Origin: JACVRM01 sp963809765
Lineage (GTDB): Bacteria; Actinomycetota; Thermoleophilia; Gaiellales; Gaiellaceae
DNA: 64,000 nt
Assembly: GCA_963809765.1 (NCBI GenBank)
Contig: CAWEKT010000001.1
Coordinates: 620,001-684,000, forward strand
Direction of reading: 5' to 3'
The first letter of the stretch is position 1; every line of letters begins with the position of its first letter. Below are positions 35,268 through 43,863 of the stretch, one piece after another. Below the pieces are notes generated by a model. That model saw only the letters and a program-made list of their open reading frames with translations, searched no databases and had not been told where the DNA came from. The position numbers and the translations under genes were made by a program.

Positions 35268-35820
35268 CGCCGCCGCTCCTTGGGGAACCAGATGCGCTTG
35301 AGCTCGAAGAGGCCGAGGAGCAGCGCAGGCAGGGCGATGAGCGCAATGCGGCCCATGCGTCCACCGGCGTGCTTCAGGACGTACCCGAGCTTCGGAACGC
35401 GAAAGTCGACGCGACCGACCGTGCCGTCGAGCGGGATGCTCCAGCGCTCGACGCCGAGGTTGGCGTCACCCCGGGTGACGACGAAAGCCGTCTCGCCGTC
35501 GACGCGATAGCGCAGCACGCGGTGGGTCAGGAGCCGGGCGTCGTCCTCCGGGTCGCGGAAGGTGACGATGTCGCCAGGCTGGATCTCCGAGGCGCTGATG
35601 CGGCGGTCGATGACGACGTCGCCGACCCGGAGGGTGGGCTCCATGCTGCCGGAGAGGATCGTGAAGCTCTCCAGCCCGAGCAGGCCGGGTGCAGACACGA
35701 ACGTGGCCGTGACGACGCCGAAGCCGAAGGCCGCCCAGACGACGAGGGCGACGAGCCGCCGCGCGACGCGTGGGGCAGCCTGCGCGGCCGGGCAGAGGGA
35801 GCGAAGACGACGCTGCTCAC
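35252..35820 (-). CDS. sipW: SipW-like signal peptidase I (Ser-His type), frame-disrupted
   Basis: The catalytic Ser stands in TILSGSMEPTLRVGDVV. The general base is His in LLTHRVLRYRV instead of Lys, and a later Asp lies in VTRGDANLGVE, so this is the archaeal/ER-type peptidase also seen in Bacillus SipW. Hydrophobic segments occur before the Ser (LVALVVWAAFGFGVVTATFV) and at the C-terminus (RIALIALPALLLGLFELKRI). It should cleave the leaders of the neighbouring TasA-like proteins. The start is taken as GTG at 35820, overlapping the preceding stop; a +1 shift near 35760 separates it from the conserved part. It could instead start at 35698. Confidence 0.8.
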
Positions 35821-36410
35821 TGGCTCCGCGCCTCCCAGGTGAACGCCGCGGCCGCTGTCTGCCCCTGCCCGGCGGTGTTGCTCCCGAGCGTGACGACGAA
35901 CCGGTAGATGTGCACCTCGTTCAAGGTCCAGCTCTCATTGCCGCCGCTGACGGCCGGGTCGGCGATGCCGGCGGCATACGTGGCCGGGTAGGAGCCCAGG
36001 GCGCCCGAGTAGACGACGCCGGCGCCGGCGCCGATGTAGTTGGTCGCGTCGGCGACGAACGTGCCGCAGTTGTCGAAGACGGGGTTCGCGTCCGTGCCGC
36101 GCGTGACGGTCAGCGTCAGGTAGGGCGCGAGCGCGCCGCTGACCGTTCCGTAGAGCCGCACGCCGGCTGCCAGCGTGCCGTCGTAGCGCACGCGGATGCA
36201 GCTCGTCTCCGAGTCGCCGGGCGCGGCTGAGCCGAGCGTCGTGAACATGGCGGTCCCGACGTCGTTGTCGCTCAGAGCGACGCTGCCGGCTTCGTACGAG
36301 TTGCCGGCGTTCGAGACCGCCGCCCGAAACGCCGCGTAGCCGCCGACGGCGGCAGCGGCAGCCACCGCGGCGACGAGCATGACGACTGCAACGCGGCGGA
36401 GGGTGCTCAT
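35817..36410 (-). CDS. TasA/camelysin-like exported protein 2
   Basis: The 197-residue protein has a SipW-type leader (AAVGGYAAFRAAVSNAGNSY, then EAGSV) and a compact beta-rich domain with SCIRVRYDGTLAAGVRLYGT, the TasA-family core. It ends AAAFTWEARSQ, sharing the WEAR motif. The ATG overlaps the stop of the upstream gene (ATGA) and its own stop overlaps the start of the signal peptidase gene, so expression is tightly coupled. A fibre or matrix subunit is the likely role. Confidence 0.72.
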   Translation of the reverse strand: MSTLRRVAVVMLVAAVAAAAAVGGYAAFRAAVSNAGNSYEAGSVALSDNDVGTAMFTTLGSAAPGDSETSCIRVRYDGTLAAGVRLYGTVSGALAPYLTLTVTRGTDANPVFDNCGTFVADATNYIGAGAGVVYSGALGSYPATYAAGIADPAVSGGNESWTLNEVHIYRFVVTLGSNTAGQGQTAAAAFTWEARSQ

Positions 36411-36898
36411 CGGCTGGCCTCGAGCACGAGCGACCCCTGGAACGTGCGGCCGCGGGCCGTCGCGCCGGCGGAGCGGGGCAGCGTGACGACGAGCTGGACG
36501 CGGCTCGAGCGCCCAGGTGCCAGCCGCAGCGGCGCCGAACGCGCCGTCAGCCCGGCGAGCGACCCGGCATAGAGCTGCCTGCCGTCGGCCCGCAGCTCCG
36601 CGCGGAGCTCGCGGGCGAGCGCCGCACCGGACGCAACCTGGAGGGTCGGCCGCAGCCTGAGCACGGCGGCGCCGGGGTTATGGGCGACGACCGCCGCTTC
36701 GACCCGGCGTCCCGGCCTCAGGTCACGCGCCGAGACGACCGTGCCGGTGCGCGACAGCTCGACGGCGTTCGAGCGACCGATGCTGAGCATCAGATCCGTT
36801 CCGACCTGGCCGCTGCCGGCCGGAACCCGCCAGCCGGCGAGCAGGCTGAGGGCCGTCGCCGCGCCGACCAGGAAGCTGAGCAGTTCCAGACGCCTCAT
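36407..36898 (-). CDS. Exported protein of the TasA operon
   Basis: The 163-residue product has an N-terminal hydrophobic segment (LLSFLVGAATALSLLAGW) and a beta-sandwich-like domain with DLRPGRRVEAAVVAHNPGAA, which looks like a C-terminal cohesion domain of TasA-like proteins. It lacks the WEAR motif. It is separated from the first gene by a hairpin and overlaps the next by 4 bases. No precise family was recognised. Confidence 0.5.
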   Translation of the reverse strand: MRRLELLSFLVGAATALSLLAGWRVPAGSGQVGTDLMLSIGRSNAVELSRTGTVVSARDLRPGRRVEAAVVAHNPGAAVLRLRPTLQVASGAALARELRAELRADGRQLYAGSLAGLTARSAPLRLAPGRSSRVQLVVTLPRSAGATARGRTFQGSLVLEASR

Positions 36899-36921
36899 TC
36901 CGTCCTTCCCGCGAAACGCGC

Positions 36922-36949
36922 GGAAGCGGGATCTCTCGACCCCGCTTCC
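36922..36949 (-). terminator. Intercistronic hairpin in the TasA operon
   Basis: Arms 36922-36930 (GGAAGCGGG) and 36941-36949 are perfect 9-base reverse complements around 10 bases, in the gap between the first and second genes. No U-tract follows. It may end part of the transcripts or protect the 3' end of the first message, giving more of the first protein than of the rest. Confidence 0.5.
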
Positions 36950-36981
36950 GACGCGTCGCTCATCCCCGTTCCGGATGGCCG

Positions 36982-37572
36982 CTAGTTGTTACGGGCCTCC
37001 CACGTGATCGCGAACGAACCCGTCGAGATCGCGCTCGTGTGCGCGTTCGGCGTCGTGTCGTCCTTGACCGACAGCGTGAAGCGGTAGTCGATCGCGTCGT
37101 TCTGCGCCCAGGCGGCACCGCTCGCCTTGCCGTCCACACCCGGCGTCGCGTATGCCGACGGGAAGGTGTTCAGGTCGCCCGTCGCGAAGGCGGTCGTAGC
37201 GGAGCTGAAGCCTGCGCACGATCCCCGCGTCGCGAGGTCGCTCAGGCCCGAACCGCGCTCGACCTGGATCTGGAAGGCGCCGCCGTTCGAGGCGGACGGG
37301 ATGTAGAACCGCACGCTCGAGGCGAGCGAGCCCGTGTACTTGATGCGGATGCACTTCTGGGTGGTCGCACCGGGGCCCTGGTTCGTGATGTTGTCGAAGA
37401 GCGCCGTCGAGAGGCCGCTGTCGTCCTGGATCGCGACCGTGCCGGCGGCGAAGCTGTTGTTGCTGTTCGTGGTCGTCGCCGTGAAGGCGGAGTACGTGCC
37501 GAACGCGGTCACGCTCCCGAGGACGCCGACGATCAGGAGTGTGAGTAGGAGCTTGCGCTTCTTGTCGCCCAT
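36982..37572 (-). CDS. TasA/camelysin-like exported protein 1
   Basis: The 196-residue protein is the first gene of the operon. Its leader (LLTLLIVGVLGSVTAFGTYS followed by AFTATTTNSNNSFAAGTV) is the canonical SipW-substrate type. The mature domain has KCIRIKYTGSLASSVRFYIP and ends SFAITWEARNN. TasA and CalY proteins form amyloid-like or linear matrix fibres in Bacillus; a similar surface fibre is inferred here. It is followed by an intercistronic hairpin and preceded by a structured leader. Confidence 0.8.
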   Translation of the reverse strand: MGDKKRKLLLTLLIVGVLGSVTAFGTYSAFTATTTNSNNSFAAGTVAIQDDSGLSTALFDNITNQGPGATTQKCIRIKYTGSLASSVRFYIPSASNGGAFQIQVERGSGLSDLATRGSCAGFSSATTAFATGDLNTFPSAYATPGVDGKASGAAWAQNDAIDYRFTLSVKDDTTPNAHTSAISTGSFAITWEARNN

Positions 37573-37603
37573 TCTGGAAACGTCCCTTCGCTCGTCGAGT
37601 GGT

Positions 37604-37698
37604 GGACGTCACGTGGGGGACGTCCGTGGGGAGCCGCACTCGCCCACGATTGGTGTGTCGGCACCCGAGGCCATGGGGAGCGACCCCTCCTTCGGGTG
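37604..37698 (-). promoter_or_regulatory. Structured 5' leader of the TasA operon (three hairpins)
   Basis: Read on the minus strand, three inverted pairs lie in order: CACCCGA/TCGGGTG (37698-37692 with 37668-37662, enclosing GGGG/CCCC), CGTGGG/CCCACG (37648-37643 with 37630-37625) and GGACGT/ACGTCC (37625-37620 with 37609-37604). They end about 30 bases before the first start codon. I could not match them to a known riboswitch. Confidence 0.45.
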
Positions 37699-37726
37699 AT
37701 TTCCAGCAGTAACCTCCGAACGAGGG

Positions 37727-38374
37727 ATGGTCGAGGCCGCGGAAAGCGCAGATGCGCGCGAACGGGCCTGGTGGCTGCGCACGGTGCTCGTGCTGCTGGC
37801 GCCGCGCACCGTCTTCCGCGCATTGCGAGATGTCTCGCCCGAGGCTGAGTCCGCCCGGCAGGAGCCGATCACGGCGATCGCGTTCCTCTTCGGCCTCGCC
37901 ACCGCGCTGCGCGCCGGAGCCAATTCCGAGCTGCTCGACGACCCCGACTTCGACCGCCTCACCGTCGCCCTCTGGGCCGTCGCGGCGGGCGGTATCCAGG
38001 GCTTCTTCGCCTACTGGGTCCTCGGTGCCGCTCTGTTCGCGGGCATGTCGGCGGTCGGCGAGCCGGGCACCTTCCGCCAGGCGCGCCACCTGCTCGCGTT
38101 CGCGCTCGTGCCGGTCGTGCTCTCGCTGCTCCTCGTCTGGCCGCTCCGGCTCGCGCTCGACGGCGGCGAGGTCTTCCGGGACGGAGCCGAGGACGGTGCG
38201 GCCACTGTGGCGCTGGCCGGCGTGGAGGCGGCGCTCTTCCTCTGGGCCGCGGGGCTACTCGTCCTCGGCGTGACAGTCGTGCGCGGGTTCAGCTGGGCGC
38301 GCGCGCTGGCCGCCACCGGTGTGGGGGTGGGCGTGCTCGTCGGCGGCGTGATCGCCCTGGCCGTGCTCCTCTAG
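37727..38374 (+). CDS. Yip1-domain membrane protein
   Basis: The 215-residue protein has about five hydrophobic segments, with TVLVLLAPRTVFRALRDVSP near the start and TFRQARHLLAFALVPVVLSL in the middle, the pattern of the Yip1 family. Bacterial members have no settled function. It is divergent from the TasA operon, with which it shares the 154-base intergenic region. Its last four bases overlap the end of panB. Confidence 0.72.
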   Translation: MVEAAESADARERAWWLRTVLVLLAPRTVFRALRDVSPEAESARQEPITAIAFLFGLATALRAGANSELLDDPDFDRLTVALWAVAAGGIQGFFAYWVLGAALFAGMSAVGEPGTFRQARHLLAFALVPVVLSLLLVWPLRLALDGGEVFRDGAEDGAATVALAGVEAALFLWAAGLLVLGVTVVRGFSWARALAATGVGVGVLVGGVIALAVLL

Positions 38375-39284
38375 CTCGGCGCGCGCGCTTCGGCCGCTGC
38401 GAGCGCCTCGTCGAAGGCGGCGAGCTCCTCGTCCGTCATCGAGTAGGTGTGACGCTCCTCGGGGAACGCGCCCGTGCGGACGTCGCGCGGCGTAGGCGCG
38501 GAGCGCCCGCCGGATCTCCTCTCCGAGCTGCGCGTACTGCTTGACGAACCGCGGCGTGTGCCCCTCGTAGAGCCCGAGCAGGTCGTGCCAGACGAGCACC
38601 TGGCCGTCGCAGGCAGCGCCGGCGCCGATGCCGATCGTCGGGATGGAGAGCGCTTCGGTGATGCGCGCCGCCACCGGCGCCGGAACCGCTTCGAGCACGA
38701 GTGCGAAGCAGCCCATCTGCTCCAGGGCACGGGCTTCGTTGTAGAGGCGGAGCGCCTGCGCGGCGCTGCGGCCCTGCGCCTTGAATCCTCCGAGCACCGT
38801 TGCCGACTGCGGCGTGAGCCCGATGTGCCCCATGACCCCGATCCCGGCCTCGACGATCCGGCGGACGCGGGAGAGGGACGGACCGGCGCCCTCGAGCTTG
38901 ACCACGTCCGCGCCCGCCTCCTTCACGAAGCGGATCGCGTTCCGCACGGCGTCCTCGTCGGACACCTGGTACGAGCCGAATGGCATGTCGCCCACGACGA
39001 GCGGCCGGCGAGCCCCTCGGGTCACCGCGCGCGTCATGAAGAGCATCTCGTCCATCGTCACGGGCACCGTGCTGGACTCGTGACCGAGGACGACCATCGC
39101 GGCCGTGTCGCCGACCAGGATCAGCTCGACGCCGGCCGCGTCGGCCAGGCGCCCCCCGGTCGCGTCGTAGGCGGTGACCATGACGATGCGGTCGCCGCGC
39201 GCGCTTCATCTCGGCCAGCTCGGGGAGGGCGAGCTTGCCGGGCGCCGGGACGGCCGGTGCCGGCTCTTGCTGACGGATGCTCAT
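38371..39284 (-). CDS. panB: Ketopantoate hydroxymethyltransferase, frame-disrupted
   Basis: PanB makes ketopantoate, the first committed step to pantothenate and CoA. The conserved series MVTAYDATGGRLADAAGVEL, LVGDTAAMVVLGHESSTVPV, PLVVGDMPFGSY, VKLEGAG, GHIGLTPQS and PTIGIGAGAACDGQVLVWHD includes the metal-binding Asp residues and the catalytic Glu region. Two +1 shifts, near 39200 and 38490, separate the N-terminal 27 and C-terminal 40 residues. Its ATG overlaps the panC stop. With coaE at 4779 it belongs to CoA synthesis. Confidence 0.93.
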
Positions 39285-40090
39285 GTGGTGTCTCCTTCCA
39301 GGACGACGTTGTCGATCAGACGGACGCCGCCCACGCGGGCGGCGGCGAGCAGGTAGACGCGCCCGTTCAGCCGGGCGACCTCGACGTACTGCGGGACGAC
39401 GAGCGCCTCCTCGTCGAGGACGCGCTGGGCCGCCGCGGCGGCGTCCTCGCCGCGTGCGTGCGCGGCTGCCCCGGCGGCAAGGGCGCGGGGAATGGCCGCG
39501 GCCGCCCGCCGGTGCTCGCCGCCGAGCTGGGCGTTGCGCGAGGACAGCGCGAGGCCGTCCTCGTCGCGAACCGTGGGCAGCACCCGAATCTCGACGGGCA
39601 CGTCGAGATCGCGTACGAGCTGCTTGACGACGGCGGCCTGCTGCGCGTCCTTCTCGCCGAAGAACGCGACCGCCGGCTGGACGAGGTTGAAGAGCTTGAG
39701 GCAGACCGTGGCGACGCCGCGGAAGTGGCCCGGCCTGAACTCGCCCTCCAGGGGCCGGCCGAGGTCGGTGACCTCGACCCAGGTCTGGAAGCCGTCCGGG
39801 TAGAGCTCCGCGGGCGCGGGCGTGAAGAGGACGTCGACGCCGGCGGCTTCGGCGCGTCCGGCGTCCGCGGCCTCGTCGCGCGGGTAGCGCGCCAGGTCGT
39901 CGGGAGAGTCGAACTGCGCCGGATTGACGAAGAGGCTGACGACGACGAGGTCACACGCCTGGCGCGCAGCGGCGAAGAGCATCTCGTGGCCGGAGTGGAA
40001 GGCGCCCATGGTCGGCACGAGCCCGACGACCGAGCTCCCTCGCCGCGCCAGCGCCGCGTCGAGCTGGACCTTCGTCCGGGCAACCTTCAC
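39281..40090 (-). CDS. panC: Pantothenate synthetase
   Basis: PanC joins pantoate and beta-alanine with ATP. The 269-residue sequence is intact: VPTMGAFHSGHEMLF holds the HxGH ATP-binding signature, followed by VVVSLFVNPAQFDSPDDLAR, RPGHFRGVATVCLKLFN, FFGEKDAQQ and ALSSRNAQL. The GTG start at 40090 overlaps the stop of the DUF2520 gene, and panB follows with overlap, forming a tight three-gene operon. Confidence 0.95.
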   Translation of the reverse strand: MKVARTKVQLDAALARRGSSVVGLVPTMGAFHSGHEMLFAAARQACDLVVVSLFVNPAQFDSPDDLARYPRDEAADAGRAEAAGVDVLFTPAPAELYPDGFQTWVEVTDLGRPLEGEFRPGHFRGVATVCLKLFNLVQPAVAFFGEKDAQQAAVVKQLVRDLDVPVEIRVLPTVRDEDGLALSSRNAQLGGEHRRAAAAIPRALAAGAAAHARGEDAAAAAQRVLDEEALVVPQYVEVARLNGRVYLLAAARVGGVRLIDNVVLEGDTT

Positions 40091-40827
40091 CGTGCGTCCG
40101 CCTGGGCGAGCGGTTCGAGCGCGAGCGCAGCGGTCGCCTCGGCGAGCACGGTGTAGAGAGGCTCGAGGTCAGGGCGGCGGCTGCGCAGCGCCTCGGTGTG
40201 CCGCCTCGACGGTCTCCATGTCGCCGCGGGCGATCGGGCCGGTCAGCTCGAAGCCGTTCTCGATCGTCCGCCGCATCAGCGGCTCGAGCGCCTCCGGCGG
40301 CGCGCCGGCCTCGCCGAGCAGCGCCGCGGCCGCGCGCTGGATCGTCACGAGGTAGTTCGACGCCACGACGGCGCCGGCGTGGTACAGCGTCCGCTCGGAG
40401 TCGGCGAGGGCGAATGCGCGCAGGCCGAGCGTCGCTGCGAGCTCGTGCGCCGCGTCGAGGGCCTCGGCGCTCTCCGCCGTGACCGCGCACCAGGCGCCGT
40501 CGAGCTGCGTCGGGGTCGCCGGAGCGGTCGAAGGTCTGCAGCGGGTGGAGCGCGAAGCGGCGCCGGTGTGGCTCGAGCGCGGCCAGCTGCGTGGCGCCGC
40601 TGACGTGCGCGATCCAGGGGCCGGGCTCGATCTCGCGCTGCCACCTCGGCGATCGCGCGGTCGGGCACGCAGAGCAGGACGAGGTCGGCCTCGTCGGTCT
40701 CGGGCGGCTGCTCGCGGCCGGTGACGCGCACGCGGCGGCCACGCTCCTGCAGGCGAGCGGCGAGGGCGCTGCCGACGCGGCCGGCGCCGACGATTCGGAT
40801 GGTGTCGATCTCAGGCTCCAGTTCCAG
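40087..40827 (-). CDS. Rossmann-like/DUF2520 dehydrogenase-like protein, frame-disrupted
   Basis: The N-terminal Rossmann motif IRIVGAGRVGSALAARLQ is followed by ADLVLLCVPDRAIAEVA, HPLQTFDRSGDP, YHAGAVVASNYLVTIQRAAA and a helical C-terminal domain with MRRTIENGFELTGPIARGD. This is the Rossmann-like plus DUF2520 architecture often found upstream of panC in actinobacteria; its role in pantothenate synthesis is unproven. At least three +1 shifts interrupt it (near 40650, 40511 and 40197). No ATG or GTG in frame precedes the conserved IRIVGAG, so the start at about 40827 is approximate. Confidence 0.72.
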
Positions 40828-40874
40828 TGGATACCGGGCACCTGAAGGGTAACCCGTAACGTCCTGGCGTTGTC

Positions 40875-41987
40875 GTGCAACAGAGCCGTGTGAGGTCGCA
40901 TCGGGACAGCGTTCTGGTCGCCGCCGCGCGCTCGGGTGACACCGAGGCGTTCGCGGTCCTGGTCGAGCGGCACCACGAGCGGCTGCGGGCCGTCACGCGG
41001 GCGCTGCTGCCGGAGGAGGCGGAGGATCTGGCCCAGGAGGCGATCCTGCAGGCGTTCCTCGGGCTCGAGCACCTGCGGGAGCCGGACCGATTCGGCGCCT
41101 GGCTCTGCGGGATTGCAGCCAACCTCGGCCGCATGCGGCTGCGGCGGCTGCGGCTGCAGCGGTCGCTGGCGGGCTGGCCGCCGGCTGCGGAGGCGCCGGT
41201 CGACGCCGAGACGGCGGCGCTCGTCCGCGAAGCGCTCGCCGAGCTGGATCCCGCCCAGCGCGACGCCGTGCTCATGCACGACGTCGCCGGGCTGAGCGCG
41301 GCCGAGATCGGCACGCGGGTCGGCCGCACGCCGGGCGCCGTACGAGTCCGCCTGCACCGGGGACGGCGAGAGCTGCGCGAGCGGCTCTCGGCTCTTGCAC
41401 CGACGACGAAGGAGGAGAAGACGATGGTCGAGGTCGAGCTGCGCGACGTGGTCGTGCGCGTGAGCGGGGATGGCAACGGCGGAGCGCAGGCGGTCGAGCC
41501 GCAGCGCATCGTCCTGCTGCAGGAGCGGGGCGGCACGCGCGTGCTGCCGATCTGGGTGGGCGCGCCGGAAGGCGACTCGCTGGCGCTGCATCTCGTCAAG
41601 GCGACGATGCCGCGCCCGTTGACAGCCGTGCTGATGGCGAAGGTGCTCGAGGCGCTCGGCGCCGAGGTGGAGCGGGTCGAGGTGAGCAGCCTGCGGGAGC
41701 AGACCTTCTACTCGGTCATCCACCTGCGGGCCGCCGACGGCGCAGCCCACACCGTCGACGCCAGGCCGAGCGACGCGATCAACCTCGCCGCCCGCACCGG
41801 CGCGCCGATGCACGTGGACGATTCGGTGCTCGAGGAGGCGGGCGTTGCGGCCGGCGACCAGGCCGAGCTCGACCGCGAGCTGGAGCTCGCGGCCGAGCGC
41901 CACGGCTGGTCGGTCCCCGAGGGCTCGTGGAAGTCCTTGTCGCCGGACCTCATGAACTGGCCGCCAAGCGCCATGGGCCCCAAGTAA
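40875..41987 (+). CDS. ECF sigma factor fused to a bifunctional nuclease (DUF151) domain
   Basis: Residues 1-175 form an ECF sigma factor: region 2 spans LVERHHERLRAVTRALLPEE and AEDLAQEAILQAFLGLEHLR, region 4 is LDPAQRDAVLMHDVAGLSAA and EIGTRVGRTPGAVRVRLHRG. Residues 184-370 are a complete BFN/DUF151 domain (MVEVELRDVVVRVSG, VLPIWVGAPEGDSLALHL, TVDARPSDAINLAARTGAPM). The join is in frame and uninterrupted. A perfect AAGGAGG lies 8 bases before an in-frame ATG at 41424, so the nuclease domain may also be made alone. No anti-sigma gene is adjacent. GTG at 40875 starts the fusion. Confidence 0.85.
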   Translation: MQQSRVRSHRDSVLVAAARSGDTEAFAVLVERHHERLRAVTRALLPEEAEDLAQEAILQAFLGLEHLREPDRFGAWLCGIAANLGRMRLRRLRLQRSLAGWPPAAEAPVDAETAALVREALAELDPAQRDAVLMHDVAGLSAAEIGTRVGRTPGAVRVRLHRGRRELRERLSALAPTTKEEKTMVEVELRDVVVRVSGDGNGGAQAVEPQRIVLLQERGGTRVLPIWVGAPEGDSLALHLVKATMPRPLTAVLMAKVLEALGAEVERVEVSSLREQTFYSVIHLRAADGAAHTVDARPSDAINLAARTGAPMHVDDSVLEEAGVAAGDQAELDRELELAAERHGWSVPEGSWKSLSPDLMNWPPSAMGPK

Positions 41988-42189
41988 GAAGCCGTCGGCC
42001 TGCCGGTCGCAGGCGAATCGGAGTGGGCCCCCGGCGTCCCTCGATACGAGGGAGGGCAGCGGCATGCCGGCGTCGCCACGCGAGTGACCCTGTCCGAGGG
42101 AACTTGCGCAAGCCTGGTGAAAGCTCGCCGATACCGAGGCCCGGAACACACACTGCGGCCTACTGGCGGACTCTCTCGGAAGGACTCGA

Positions 42190-43797
42190 ATGAAGCGAAT
42201 TTGCCTTGTCGGCGTGCTGGCGGCGCTTGCCGCGAGCACGCTCACAGGAACTGCGGCGGCCGGCACCGTGTCCGGTGTCGTCGTGGCGAAGGATCCAGCG
42301 CGGCAGGCGCTCGGCGTGGCGTCACGTGGTCAGGTGCGGACGGTTCGCACGGCCAGGTTCGCGCGGGTCGCCGTCGGCCAGCGCCTGCTGGCGACGGGGT
42401 CGTCGCTCGCGGACGGGAGCTTCTCGGCGCGGACCCTGCGCGTGAGCGGCCGCGCGAAGCATGTGCGCTTCGGCGCGGTCGTCGTGCGGCACGAGGCGGC
42501 GAAGAGCCGCCTGATCGTCTCGGCGGGCGGTCTCGCCTTCCCGTTGCGGCTCGCCTCGCTCCGGGCGCCCGCGTCCACATCGCCCGGACTCGCACCGGGC
42601 GACAAGGTCACGGTCGACGCGGACGTCGAGAAGACCGGCCTCGAGGCCGGCAAGGGCGACGTCAAGGAGACCGGCACGGTCGAGCTGCTGAAGCTGGCCG
42701 GCATCTATCTCTGGAAGACGAAGACCGGGTTCGACATCGCCGTGATGAAGCGCGGCCTCGTGCACGTGCAGGTGCCCGACGGCGCCGAACTGCCCGAGCT
42801 CGCCGCGGGTGACCTGCTGCTGATCGTCGTCTCCGTCCGTGGCGGCGCGTTCACCTACGTCCGCGGTCACACCGAGACCAAGCCGGGCACGGAGAAGCCG
42901 AAGGAGACGCCGCGGGAGGCGATCGAGATCGGCGGAGTGCTCGCCGAGAAAGGCGCGGGCTCGATCACCGTGATGGGGGACGGCGCGACCGTCGCCTGCA
43001 CGGTGCCCGCGACCCTCGACCTCTCGCTCTTCAAGGTCGGCGAGAAGGTGAAGGCGCTCTGCAAGAAGGGCGCGGACTCGATGCTCCTGCAGTGGCTCAA
43101 GTCGGAGCGCGCGTCGATCTCGGCCGACGGTCGGGGCGAGGCGTGGTTCTCCGGGACGCTGTCGGAGGCGTCCGCGACGGGTGTGACGATCAAGCTCGAG
43201 GACGGCACGAGCGTCGCGTGCCCGCTGGCGAAGGCTGTCGACCTCTCGGCATTCAAGCCGGGCGACAAGGTCAAGCTGACCTGCGCCTTCAGCGGCGGCA
43301 AGCTCGCGTTCGCCTCCCTGCGCTCCGAGCTAGCGTCGACGAACGCCGACGGCAGCGAGGTCGGCGCCTCCGGGCTGATCAGCGCTCTCGGCGGCGGCTC
43401 GATCACGCTCGGCCGCCGCGACGGGGGCTCACTCAGCTGCACGCTGCCGGCCGGCCTCGACCTCGGCGGGATCGGTGTCGGCCACAAGGCGACGCTCACC
43501 TGCAAGCTCAGCGAGGGCGCCTTGCGCCTCCACGCGCTGCAGTCGGGCGAGGTAACGCTGAAGGCCGACGGCACGGGCGAGCGCTACGTCTACGGCGCGT
43601 TCGCCGAGCGTGGCGCCGACACGGTGACGGTGCGGCGCGACGACGGGTCGTCGTTCTCGTGCTCCGCTGCTGCAGCGCTCGACCTGTCGGCGTTCGTCGT
43701 CGGCGACCGCCTGAAGATGCGGTGCCTGCTCAAGGAAGGGACGTGGCGACTGTCGCTGCTCCGCTCCGAGAAGGCGTCGATCGAAGTGCCGCTGTAA
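42190..43797 (+). CDS. Exported protein with DUF5666-like repeats
   Basis: After a signal peptide (LVGVLAALAASTLTGTAAAG), the 535-residue protein has an N-terminal OB-like region and then four repeats of about 80 residues, each with a GSITV or similar strand, a CTVPATLDLS-type turn, a GDKVK or GEKVK strand and LKLEFASLRSE-like ends. The repeats recur at IEIGGVLAEKGAGSITVMGD, EAWFSGTLSEASATGVTIKL, GASGLISALGGGSITLGRRD and ERYVYGAFAERGADTVTVRR. Conserved Cys residues in each repeat could be paired. Function is unknown. Confidence 0.7.
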   Translation: MKRICLVGVLAALAASTLTGTAAAGTVSGVVVAKDPARQALGVASRGQVRTVRTARFARVAVGQRLLATGSSLADGSFSARTLRVSGRAKHVRFGAVVVRHEAAKSRLIVSAGGLAFPLRLASLRAPASTSPGLAPGDKVTVDADVEKTGLEAGKGDVKETGTVELLKLAGIYLWKTKTGFDIAVMKRGLVHVQVPDGAELPELAAGDLLLIVVSVRGGAFTYVRGHTETKPGTEKPKETPREAIEIGGVLAEKGAGSITVMGDGATVACTVPATLDLSLFKVGEKVKALCKKGADSMLLQWLKSERASISADGRGEAWFSGTLSEASATGVTIKLEDGTSVACPLAKAVDLSAFKPGDKVKLTCAFSGGKLAFASLRSELASTNADGSEVGASGLISALGGGSITLGRRDGGSLSCTLPAGLDLGGIGVGHKATLTCKLSEGALRLHALQSGEVTLKADGTGERYVYGAFAERGADTVTVRRDDGSSFSCSAAAALDLSAFVVGDRLKMRCLLKEGTWRLSLLRSEKASIEVPL

Positions 43798-43826
43798 CCG
43801 GCGGCAATCAGCCACCACGTCCCACG

Positions 43827-43860
43827 GGCCGGCTGCCGGGATCGCTCCCGGCAGCCGGCC
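43827..43860 (+). terminator. Strong hairpin terminator after the DUF5666-like gene
   Basis: Arms 43827-43841 (GGCCGGCTGCCGGGA) and 43846-43860 are perfect 15-base reverse complements with a TCGC loop, 29 bases after the stop codon. No U-tract follows, as is common in GC-rich actinobacteria. Confidence 0.78.
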
Positions 43861-43863
43861 GTA

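Noticed and set aside
37604..37698. c-di-GMP or other known riboswitch in the TasA leader
   Set aside because: I could not find the conserved GEMM core or any other riboswitch core; only the hairpins are supported.
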